A DNA stretch of 54,920 bases, taken from the NCBI GenBank assembly GCA_035946615.1, contig DASYZB010000108.1, positions 1-54,920 of the forward strand, in the 5' to 3' direction. The DNA is from Verrucomicrobiia bacterium (lineage in GTDB: Bacteria > Verrucomicrobiota > Verrucomicrobiia > Limisphaerales > UBA8199). Positions 31,914 to 39,345 of the stretch are shown here, in pieces. Each line of letters opens with the position of its first letter. The first letter of the stretch is position 1. The notes below the pieces were generated by a model. The model was not told where the DNA came from and made no database searches. It worked only from the letters and a program-made list of their open reading frames with translations. The translations under genes were made by a program, and so were the position numbers.

Positions 31914-32237
31914 CTAATCCGTCCCGCCTATCGACTGGCTTATGGTTTTGAGCGCCTTCCCCGAAGATTGCTTCTGATAGGGCGAATGCAGATTGAAATA
32001 TATCCCGCACAAAGGCCGGCTCCCCTCGTTCTGGCTTAATATCACTGTTACCTGCCGATCCAGCGCTATCCCATGACGCAGTTGCGGCCCCCGGCTTTCA
32101 TACGCCTTTATTGCCTTGTTCAGCAGCGACACCAATGATGCCTCGAACCCCTCGGGCACCTTGTCGATGCAAATGATATACTTCTCGTAGGCCTTGATTG
32201 CCTCGATGATTTCCGGCCTGAACGTTTCGACTGTCAC
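31914..32237 (-). CDS. hypothetical protein, 107 residues
   Basis: A GTG start at 32237 is preceded by an AGGAG-type ribosome site about 12 bp upstream. The N-terminus is helical (FRPEIIEAIKAYEKYIICID, then FEASLVSLLNKAIKAYESRG). The C-terminal half is a compact beta-rich stretch (GIALDRQVTVILSQNEG, CGIYFNLHSPYQK). No family is recognised. It is the only gene on this strand between the Wzc gene and the ClC channel and has no obvious partner. Confidence 0.55.
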   Translation of the reverse strand: MTVETFRPEIIEAIKAYEKYIICIDKVPEGFEASLVSLLNKAIKAYESRGPQLRHGIALDRQVTVILSQNEGSRPLCGIYFNLHSPYQKQSSGKALKTISQSIGGTD

Positions 32238-32314
32238 ACCCCCAGCCTATCTCCTTCCCAATAAAAGGAAAGACAAATTTTGCTTTCCTGGTAATGCCTC
32301 AGTGACTGCGGGGT

Positions 32315-32338
32315 TGCCGGCTGAAGCCGGCGTTCCGG
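32315..32338. repeat. 24-bp palindromic dispersed repeat, copy 1
   Basis: The element contains the hairpin GCCGGCTGAAGCCGGC. The same 24 bp occurs in the opposite orientation at 54874-54897. A second, related hairpin (GCCGCCTTTAGGCGGC) follows within 40 bp, so this is a compound repeat. It sits between convergent genes, where a hairpin can act as a transcription barrier. Confidence 0.85.
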
Positions 32339-32428
32339 ACGCGCGGAACGCCGCCTTTAGGCGGCAGCGCCCGCCGTCACTAACCGATTACCTTTCCTGC
32401 CTAGCCCGCCCAGTCCATTTGGTCAGAA

Positions 32429-34234
32429 CTAACCTCGCTGGCGAATGTGTTCCTCCTCGTGGAGGCGCATTCGAGCTGAAAGCAGCGCCGCCCTGCCAAG
32501 GTAGCCAATCACCCGGGTGTGGTCCTGGCGGTCCACAACCGGCAGGCGTCCGATGTCAGAGGTCAGCATCTTGGTGAGCGCTGCGTGCAGCGGTTCGTCG
32601 GGAAAAGCAACCACCAGTTCCTTGCTCCCGGCTTCCGCTACGGTCATCTCCGGCCCCTGGCCTTGGCGCAACGCTCGGACAATATCGCCTCGGGTGATGA
32701 TGCCTACCAGCCGGTCTTGCTCATCCACAATTAAGGTCCCTTGGCGCCGGCTCAGGTCAGCGTCCCCCTGAGCGATGAGATCGGAAAGCTCAGAAAGTTT
32801 CATGGTCGCCGGGACCGTCGGCACGTCCACGTCCATCACCTCGCGCACGCGCGCAAGTTCAAACGGATCAATGCTGTACTCGCGTGTAATATGGTAGCCG
32901 CGGCGGGCGAGCTTTTCGGTAAGGATAGACCGGCGCATCAGCAAAACGGTCACCCCAAGAGCGGCGACCGAGCCAATCAGGAGAGCGGGAAACAGGTTGA
33001 AGTCGCGCGTCAATTCAACCGCAAAAACCATGGCCGTGAGCGGCGAGCGCATCGTCCCGGCCATCATGGCGGCCATGCCGACCAGCGCCCAGAGACCCGG
33101 GTCGCCCACGGGAAGGTGCGACCCGGCAAAAGCGCCCAGCGCCCCACCCATGATCAACAAAGGCGCCAGGACTCCACCCGAGGTGCCGGAGCCCAGAGCG
33201 ATAGACCACACGAGCGCCTTGGCCACCAGCAAACCAACCACCACGGCGCCGACCAGTTCGCCGCGCAGCAAGCTATGGATGGTGTCATAACCAACCCCTA
33301 ACACCCGCGGTTCAACCAACCCTCCGACGCCGATGAACACCGCGCCGATGGCCGGCCACCACATCCAATGAAGCGGCAGCTTTTGAAAAATATCCTCACA
33401 AGCATAGACCAGCATGGTCAATAACCCGGAGCCAAAGCCGGCGAGAACGCCGAGGCCGCCTGCGATGGCCAGTTCAGTGCCTGACAAGGCGGCATGGGCA
33501 ACCACCGGAAAGATGGGTCCCGCGCCCAGCAGCGGCACGCGCAACACCGCGGCCACAATCGATGCCACCGCGACCGGGATGAAACTGCGCGGCTTCCATT
33601 CGAACAGCAACAGTTCAACGGCCAGCAGCACTGCCGCGACCGGCGTAGCGAACACGGCTGACATTCCCGCCGCAGCTCCAGCCACCAGCAGGGTTTTGCG
33701 CTCGGCCGCGCTCAAGTGGAACTGTTGCGCGAATATTGAGCCGAACGCGCCGCCCGTCATGATAATTGGCCCTTCTGCGCCGAAAGGGCCGCCGGTGCCA
33801 ATGGAAATGGCTGCGGAAAGCGGTTTAAGAATCGCCACCTTGGATTGAATCCGGCTGCGGCTCAGCAGGATGGCCTCCAACGCTTCCGGGATGCCGTGCC
33901 CACGGATTTTTTCCGAACCGAATCGCGCCATCAATCCCACGATCAGAGCCCCCGCCACCGGCACCAGCACCACCCACCCCCCCAAATGATGGCCTTGCGG
34001 TACGGCCGGCGCGGCGGAAAAACGTTGGTAGAAGGCCAGGTTCGTAATCAGGGCAATCAACCAAATCAACGCATAGGCCACGACCGCGCCGATGGCCCCG
34101 ATGACCAAAGCCATGGCCGACAACAACAAAACCCGGCGGTCGGTGCTGAAATCCGCCAGTTCGTCTTCCATCAAGGCGACAGAACCGTTGGTCTGGCGCT
34201 TCACCGGAGCCGGCATAAATGATTCACTTTGCAT
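32429..34234 (-). CDS. ClC-type chloride channel/transporter with two CBS domains
   Basis: The ATG at 34234 gives 601 residues (an ATG at 34216 is possible). The membrane part (about 35-440) shows the ClC selectivity motifs TGGPFGAEGPIIMTGGAFGS, where the usual GREGP reads GAEGP, and SGTSGGVLAPLLIMGGALGAF for GxFxP. The final 130 residues form two CBS domains (VMDVDVPTVPATMKLSELSDLIAQ, RQGTLIVDEQDRLVGIITRGD, then MLTSDIGRLPVVDR). CBS pairs bind adenosine nucleotides and gate such proteins. Whether it is a channel or a proton antiporter cannot be decided by eye. It is divergent from a MarR gene, with a palindromic operator between them. Confidence 0.9.
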   Translation of the reverse strand: MQSESFMPAPVKRQTNGSVALMEDELADFSTDRRVLLLSAMALVIGAIGAVVAYALIWLIALITNLAFYQRFSAAPAVPQGHHLGGWVVLVPVAGALIVGLMARFGSEKIRGHGIPEALEAILLSRSRIQSKVAILKPLSAAISIGTGGPFGAEGPIIMTGGAFGSIFAQQFHLSAAERKTLLVAGAAAGMSAVFATPVAAVLLAVELLLFEWKPRSFIPVAVASIVAAVLRVPLLGAGPIFPVVAHAALSGTELAIAGGLGVLAGFGSGLLTMLVYACEDIFQKLPLHWMWWPAIGAVFIGVGGLVEPRVLGVGYDTIHSLLRGELVGAVVVGLLVAKALVWSIALGSGTSGGVLAPLLIMGGALGAFAGSHLPVGDPGLWALVGMAAMMAGTMRSPLTAMVFAVELTRDFNLFPALLIGSVAALGVTVLLMRRSILTEKLARRGYHITREYSIDPFELARVREVMDVDVPTVPATMKLSELSDLIAQGDADLSRRQGTLIVDEQDRLVGIITRGDIVRALRQGQGPEMTVAEAGSKELVVAFPDEPLHAALTKMLTSDIGRLPVVDRQDHTRVIGYLGRAALLSARMRLHEEEHIRQRG

Positions 34235-34242
34235 CAAGAGGC

Positions 34243-34270
34243 TTGATGGTATATCGTATCACGATATATG
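34243..34270 (+). promoter_or_regulatory. MarR-type operator/promoter between the ClC and marR genes
   Basis: TATATCG (34250-34256) and CGATATA (34262-34268) form a perfect 7-5-7 inverted repeat, a size and AT-rich type typical of MarR-family operators. On the plus strand it lies inside a candidate promoter: TTGATG (34243-34248), 16 bp, TATATG (34265-34270). Its position lets one repressor control both divergent genes. Confidence 0.65.
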
Positions 34271-34321
34271 TCAAACCGGAGGCTGACATTCTGCAGTCAT
34301 GCGCTTTAAAACCGACGATTG

Positions 34322-34738
34322 ATGCCGAAAACCAAACCGCTCTCCAAGCCGCAGTACCAAACCCTGGCGGCGTTGCGTTACGCGCTGCGGCAGTTCCTTC
34401 ATTTCAGCGAGGAGGCGGCGCACCATGCCGGCATCACACCCCAACAACATCAGGCATTGCTGGCCATTAAGGGTTTCCACGGACGGGACTCCGTCACCGT
34501 GGGTGAATTGGCTGAGCGCCTGCAACTTCGCCACCACAGCGCGGTCGGCCTGGTGGATCGGTTAGTAGCCGAGAAGTGGGTGGCGCGCGTGCCCTCAGCC
34601 GACGACCGGCGGCAGGTTTTCGTGCAGCTCACGCGTCGCGGCGAGAATGTGCTCGAAAGACTTTCCGCTGCCCACACCCGGCAATTGAAACGATTGGGGC
34701 CTGAACTTATTCTTCGGCTCAAACAACTCACCGACTGA
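34322..34738 (+). CDS. MarR-family transcriptional regulator
   Basis: The ATG at 34322 gives 138 residues. Dimerisation helices flank a winged helix-turn-helix: ITPQQHQALLAIKGF, then VTVGELAERLQLRHHSAVGLVDRLVAEKWV, then the wing ADDRRQVFVQLTRRGENVL. The wing motif D-x-R matches the family. MarR proteins release DNA when they bind small ligands or are oxidised. No cysteine is present here, so ligand binding is more likely than thiol sensing. Divergent orientation and the 7-5-7 palindrome point to control of the ClC gene and itself. Confidence 0.88.
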   Translation: MPKTKPLSKPQYQTLAALRYALRQFLHFSEEAAHHAGITPQQHQALLAIKGFHGRDSVTVGELAERLQLRHHSAVGLVDRLVAEKWVARVPSADDRRQVFVQLTRRGENVLERLSAAHTRQLKRLGPELILRLKQLTD

Positions 34739-34920
34739 GAAATCACGGTCACGTCAGGCTCACGTCTGGATGAGACCCGGTGCTTTCGTTAGCGCAGCCG
34801 AAGGCCTGCGGCCCGCGCGAAGCGTCCTGGACTGCGCCAGTCCTGGCGCTTTGGAGCTAACCTTGCGTTTAGTGTTTCAGTCCCGTTTCAAGCAGCGCGG
34901 AAGAGTGAATTCTGTGTACG

Positions 34921-34954
34921 AAAAAAGCCGTCGGGTTTCAAAAACCCCGACGGC
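34921..34954 (-). terminator. intrinsic terminator of the DUF4142 gene
   Basis: Read on the minus strand, GCCGTCGGG, a 10-base loop, CCCGACGGC and then six T residues follow the DUF4142 stop by about 75 bp. The stem is 9 bp, perfect and GC-rich. Confidence 0.92.
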
Positions 34955-35028
34955 CTTGCATGTGACATCCATGCCTGAGTCTTTTCAAGTCGAATCTGAA
35001 AAAGACGGCGGGCTATGCCAGGTTGGCC

Positions 35029-35712
35029 CTACTTATTTTCCAGCTCTTTGCCGCCGGCCCCTTTTTGGCTGCTCACGCCCTGTTCCTCACTGGCGCCACC
35101 GACGCCGGGCGGGAGTTTATTCGCGATGGACGAAATCGTGCTCTGGCTGACGCCAACCGCCTGGGCAGCTTGTTGGGCGGCTTGGAAATGCTTTTGGAGT
35201 TGAGGCAGCATGTTTTGAGCATACTCCTTAACATCAGGCGCCTGCAGTTCAGTCGCGGCTTTCTGGAACTTCGTAATGTCCTTCTGGTGGTCCCGCATCA
35301 GGTCCGTCGCCAATGCCTGATCAAATTTGGGACCCGCCGGCTCCTTTTGGAGTTTTGAGAGCGCGTGTTCTTTAAGCCAGCTCTGGGATTGCTCGAGGGT
35401 CACGCCGTACTTCTGCGCGATCGGCTTTAACTGCTCATTAGCTGCGGTGTGATCCTTTTGAATCATCTCGCAAAGGGACTTTAACTGTGGGTTTTGCGCC
35501 TTGTTTGCTCCCAATTCGCCCATTGCAATTTCCAGATCGTTGCCGCGCGCGGCCTCCTTGATGAATCTCGCATCGGTTTTTTCCGCGCTGGATGACTGTC
35601 CCTGGATTCCTGCTGTGCCGGAGGGGTCCTGGGCCTGTTGCCCCCGCAGCGGCAGGGCGAACATTGCCAAGCCCAATGCGGTGGTGCTAAATAATAATGT
35701 GTGTCGCTTCAT
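35029..35712 (-). CDS. secreted DUF4142 protein
   Basis: The ATG at 35712 is set by AAGGAGAAAGTTT upstream and by a signal peptide (MKRHTLLFSTTALGLAMFAL). The 227-residue product matches DUF4142, a ferritin-like four-helix bundle: DARFIKEAARGNDLEIAMGELG, NPQLKSLCEMIQKDHTAANEQL, YGVTLEQS, FDQALATDLMRDHQKDITKF. The conserved His in KDHTAAN and DHQKD is family-typical. The C-terminal 50 residues are glutamine-, alanine- and glycine-rich and unlike the domain. These periplasmic proteins are often general-stress induced, but no activity is known. A strong terminator follows. Confidence 0.88.
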   Translation of the reverse strand: MKRHTLLFSTTALGLAMFALPLRGQQAQDPSGTAGIQGQSSSAEKTDARFIKEAARGNDLEIAMGELGANKAQNPQLKSLCEMIQKDHTAANEQLKPIAQKYGVTLEQSQSWLKEHALSKLQKEPAGPKFDQALATDLMRDHQKDITKFQKAATELQAPDVKEYAQNMLPQLQKHFQAAQQAAQAVGVSQSTISSIANKLPPGVGGASEEQGVSSQKGAGGKELENK

Positions 35713-35810
35713 AAACTTTCTCCTTTGTTTTCCTTTCTGAGTAATCTCCCCTTGCGAATGCAGCCTCACAAGTAGGTGAAAGGCCCACTCGCTCCGAAAC
35801 TTACGTTTAC

Positions 35811-36572
35811 ATGTTAAACTTAGCCGCGACACCAGATCGTTGGGCCAAGCCTAAACGGGCCTTGGTGCTCGGCATGCTGCTGATAGTCTTCCTGGTCGGG
35901 ACTTTCCTTCTTGTTGTCACACGGCATCAGCCAAATAAACACGCCGTAATGGATATGGCGTGGGGATTGACTTTGTTCTGGATCGTCGGCTGTGGGTTCG
36001 CCATGTGGCGGTGGCGAGACTTCTGGTGCCGGCTTGCCGCCAAGGCATCCCTGCCGTGGCCGGTTAAATTCGTTCTCGGTTGCATTCTTCTGGCGATGCT
36101 CGAAGAAGCGGTCACAACCACAATGACAAACTGCGCCCCTTTGTTCGGTGTGAAGCTCGGCGCAGCCTATATCACCGCCTCGTCGAATTACCTCGATGTT
36201 ATCCTGCACCACAGTGTGGTGGTGTTTGTGCCGATGTTTATTGGCTGGGCGGTTCTGCTGAAGTACTGGCGGTTCTCGCCTTTCGAAGTTTTCCTTCTTT
36301 GGGGTATCACTGGAACCTTTATGGAATTCGGGTATTCAGGCTACCAGGGGGTCTCTAACTTCCCGTTCTGGATTCTGGTTTACGGTCCAATGGTTTGGCT
36401 TCCGGCCCATTTCCCGGCCTCGACACGCCCTGCCAAACCTCCCAGATGGTGGTGCTATCCCCTGGCGGTAATTCTCCCTCCATTATTCCTGCCGCTTGAC
36501 GTGGTGCTGGCTCCCTGGCTGTGGTTGGGCGGCAAGCACCCTGATATTCATTTCCCACCCATCACGGGATAG
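35811..36572 (+). CDS. hypothetical integral membrane protein
   Basis: The product is 253 residues with about six or seven hydrophobic segments: residues 16-36, 49-66, about 86-106, 128-150, 160-178, 184-200 and 218-240. Charged or polar motifs inside the membrane part include EEAVTTTMTNCAP and the aromatic stretch WGITGTFMEFGYSGYQGVSNFPFW. I do not recognise a family. It is divergent from the DUF4142 gene with 98 bp between starts, so both promoters must lie in that short gap. Confidence 0.6.
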   Translation: MLNLAATPDRWAKPKRALVLGMLLIVFLVGTFLLVVTRHQPNKHAVMDMAWGLTLFWIVGCGFAMWRWRDFWCRLAAKASLPWPVKFVLGCILLAMLEEAVTTTMTNCAPLFGVKLGAAYITASSNYLDVILHHSVVVFVPMFIGWAVLLKYWRFSPFEVFLLWGITGTFMEFGYSGYQGVSNFPFWILVYGPMVWLPAHFPASTRPAKPPRWWCYPLAVILPPLFLPLDVVLAPWLWLGGKHPDIHFPPITG

Positions 36573-36583
36573 CCCGTTGCCAC

Positions 36584-38809
36584 CTAAAAATCCACCTCCA
36601 CCTTGCGGGTAGCGGCTTGGTTCATGAATTGAACCCACAACAATCTCTGCGCGGCTGAGTATTCGAATGAATCGACCTTCTGCCCATCGAGAATGACAGA
36701 GCGTGGAGCCGCCGGAGCCTGGATGAGCACCCTTGCGGGCGTGCCGGCCACCCCTTCGACAGTCAGGGAAAGCTTTGCGCTGTCACCCTGGACCGCCAAG
36801 GCCCTGCCGGCAGAGGCGAGCAGGCGCGGAGAACCGGCGGGCATCTTGTCGAGATCGAGCAGAAAAAGCCGGGAACCAGCCGCCAAAGTCACGCTGGCGT
36901 GGAGGCGCAGTTCCGGATCGAGGAGGTTGATTAAACGCCCGCGCACAGCCATCGGCTCACCGGGAATCGACTCGTCTAAGCCAGCAGCAATCACATACGG
37001 CCCACGCCGCAGCAGCAAATAATTGGTTTCCTTCCATTCGAGCCCCAAGCGTGTCGCCGCCTCTTGGACGGCTGTTACCAAAATGGAGTCGCCATCAGTA
37101 GCGGCAGCCAATGCCGCGGGGTCCTTTCGCAGCCAGGTCACAAAACCCTTTCCGACACTGACAGGGTGTGGATCGGAACTGAAGTTGTGCCCGGCAATGC
37201 CGAGTTGCTCGAAGAGGTGCTCTCGAGGTGTCGCGAAGTGACGCGAACCGCTATTCCACCATTCGCGAACTGCGTTGAATGGGTCCGCGTCGTCATCCAC
37301 CACGACGAGCGCCCCGCCCGCCCTTACCCAGTCAGCCAAAGACTTGTGCACCTCAGGTCCGAGTGGTTTTTGCCCGTGATAAGTCAGCAACAGCAACTTG
37401 AAGCCATTTAAAAAATTCGTAATAACGAGATTCTCCAGTTGGACGGGCGCGACGGGCATTCCGCGCTTGAGCAGGGGCAGGGCCAGTCCATAAACCTGGC
37501 TGAGATGCGCGTCGCTCGGGTCGGGTTCGCCGCGCTCGAACATTAACGAGTCGCTTACCAGCACGCCCAGGCCGCGCGTGCCGCAGTCCCACTTGATGCT
37601 CGATTGATTCATGTCATTGAGCGCATTCATCACGGTCTGCAACTCAGTGGCATAGCCTGGCGGAATTCCCTTCCGTTCCTCGCGTGGGGCGCGCCGGGGA
37701 TATTTGCCGGCAAAGACGCGCTCAGGCCAGGGGGCGACTTCGTAACGCCACACTTCGGGTTGGAAGAGAGAAGCCACCAGCGTTGATTCCCAGTTCACGC
37801 GGTAATCGTCCCAGGTATGGTTCGGGTTATCCTCAACGGGGTCGTTCAGGTACCAGACCCGCCGGCCCGTGGCATGGACCAGGTTTTGCATCGCGCCGTA
37901 TTCGAGAAATGCGGTTTCGAAGGTGCGCTCGCGCAGTTGGCCATGGTAGAGGTTGGGGGTGCGCGAGGTGCCAGTCCAGACCTGGGCAATATAACCGTCG
38001 CACCCATCAATGCGGGCGAGGCTGGATTCGGGGCTGACGATGCGCCAGTGCGCATAATTGAGCAGGCTATGCGTGGGCACATAACAGCGCACGTGCCGGC
38101 CCGAGCGGCGGTTGTAGGCCTGGACGTAATCAAACACTTGTTCCAACGCGCGGCGGTACAGGAAATATTTGAGCTTCGAAGCGCGCCATTGGGCATCCAC
38201 CGAGCTGTAGGGCGGCTGCCAATCCTCGTCATAGTAACGGCGCCACTCGCGCTTGAACCCCTCGGAGTAGCCGCCACGCACCCAGAATTCGGGTTCCTCG
38301 AGATGGATGGCCTCGGTGCCCGCATCCAGGGCCCGTTGAACACCAACGCACAAGAACTTCCCGTAATTGGTTCCCGGGCACATGTAATAGACATCGCCGC
38401 CGTGGCCGATCTTTTGTCCGCTCTTCTCCGTCTGGGCTTCATCCTCGTGGTTAACGCCGTCGAACCGGCCATAGAGATAATCCTGGTAAGAGCCCCACGA
38501 AACGCCGGTCATGACGTGGATGCGGTAGCCGTGCTCGCGCCAGGTCTGGATGCGCCCGGGCAGGCCAGGGTCAATCCCATAAACAATGGCAACATCCGAG
38601 CGGAGGTCACCGGCCCCACTCCATGCCTGGCCGGTTTGAAAGCAGGTCCGTTCCAGCGCCTGCTGCGCATCCAGCGGAAACCCAGTCAGCCATAAAAGAA
38701 GGCAAAGAGCGCAAAGGAACAGGGATTTGGACCGCACACGACACAACTTAAAGACTCGAAAACAGTAAAGTCTCTTTGCGATGCTTGCGTTCTTTCGCGG
38801 CTGCTTCAT
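36584..38809 (-). CDS. secreted TIM-barrel/glutamine-amidotransferase-like protein, possible glycosidase
   Basis: The ATG at 38809 overlaps the stop of the upstream membrane-protein gene (ATGA), giving 741 residues. A hydrophobic signal segment follows (SKSLFLCALCLLLWLTGFPL). Residues about 55-380 suggest a TIM-barrel: IVYGIDPGLPGRIQTWREHG, DAGTEAIHLEEPEFW, CYVPTHSLLNYAHW and GYIAQVWTGTSRTPN. The acid pair in HLEEPEFW could be catalytic. A flavodoxin/amidotransferase-like region follows (ILVTAVQEA, LADWVRAGGALVVVDDDAD), as in beta-galactosidase trimerisation domains, and then a beta-rich end. This resembles family 42-like or uncharacterised glycosidases, but no family signature is certain. 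Confidence 0.6.
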   Translation of the reverse strand: MKQPRKNASIAKRLYCFRVFKLCRVRSKSLFLCALCLLLWLTGFPLDAQQALERTCFQTGQAWSGAGDLRSDVAIVYGIDPGLPGRIQTWREHGYRIHVMTGVSWGSYQDYLYGRFDGVNHEDEAQTEKSGQKIGHGGDVYYMCPGTNYGKFLCVGVQRALDAGTEAIHLEEPEFWVRGGYSEGFKREWRRYYDEDWQPPYSSVDAQWRASKLKYFLYRRALEQVFDYVQAYNRRSGRHVRCYVPTHSLLNYAHWRIVSPESSLARIDGCDGYIAQVWTGTSRTPNLYHGQLRERTFETAFLEYGAMQNLVHATGRRVWYLNDPVEDNPNHTWDDYRVNWESTLVASLFQPEVWRYEVAPWPERVFAGKYPRRAPREERKGIPPGYATELQTVMNALNDMNQSSIKWDCGTRGLGVLVSDSLMFERGEPDPSDAHLSQVYGLALPLLKRGMPVAPVQLENLVITNFLNGFKLLLLTYHGQKPLGPEVHKSLADWVRAGGALVVVDDDADPFNAVREWWNSGSRHFATPREHLFEQLGIAGHNFSSDPHPVSVGKGFVTWLRKDPAALAAATDGDSILVTAVQEAATRLGLEWKETNYLLLRRGPYVIAAGLDESIPGEPMAVRGRLINLLDPELRLHASVTLAAGSRLFLLDLDKMPAGSPRLLASAGRALAVQGDSAKLSLTVEGVAGTPARVLIQAPAAPRSVILDGQKVDSFEYSAAQRLLWVQFMNQAATRKVEVDF

Positions 38810-39327
38810 TTCCTGAAAGGCATCAAACCGAAGTGCAGCACGAGCCAGATCGGCACAGCGAACAGGGTGATTGCGCCCAATCGCTCCCAGGTCCATGAAA
38901 GGTAATGCGCCTGGATGGGGTAGATGGCAATCATGAAATAATTGCTGAACCGGGTTTTACCCAGAAATGAGCAATATTTTGGGTATCGGTGACGCAGTCC
39001 GCTGATCAGGGCGACCAGCCCAAATGCCAGAACCAGGATGGTGACGAACAGGTTGATCTCGATGTGAGGGGTTGCCATTGAACCCAGCACCACGCGTTTT
39101 TCCACGCGCGGGTTGAGCGTTTGCAGGTGATAAAAATAAACCCATTGCGCGCCCGCCCACAGGAAGCTGAAGCCGGTTTGAATGGCGGTGCGGAAATTGG
39201 CTTTGGCGGAGGTCAACTCGCTTGCGAGCAGGCCGAAATAAAGCGGCACAATCCCCCAAATCAGGGTGATATGCTGGAACGGCGTGACGATCAGTTCCGC
39301 AAAAGTACTCCAGTAATCGTGACTCAT
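38806..39327 (-). CDS. hypothetical inner-membrane protein, coupled to the TIM-barrel gene
   Basis: The product is 173 residues with four hydrophobic segments: residues 14-35 (PFQHITLIWGIVPLYFGLLA), 47-66, 90-108 (EINLFVTILVLAFGLVALIS) and about 143-168. No family is recognised. It lies 18 bp after thrS and overlaps the following gene by ATGA, so it belongs to the same transcript as both. Confidence 0.6.
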   Translation of the reverse strand: MSHDYWSTFAELIVTPFQHITLIWGIVPLYFGLLASELTSAKANFRTAIQTGFSFLWAGAQWVYFYHLQTLNPRVEKRVVLGSMATPHIEINLFVTILVLAFGLVALISGLRHRYPKYCSFLGKTRFSNYFMIAIYPIQAHYLSWTWERLGAITLFAVPIWLVLHFGLMPFRK

Positions 39328-39345
39328 GGCGCCGGAGAACCAGCA

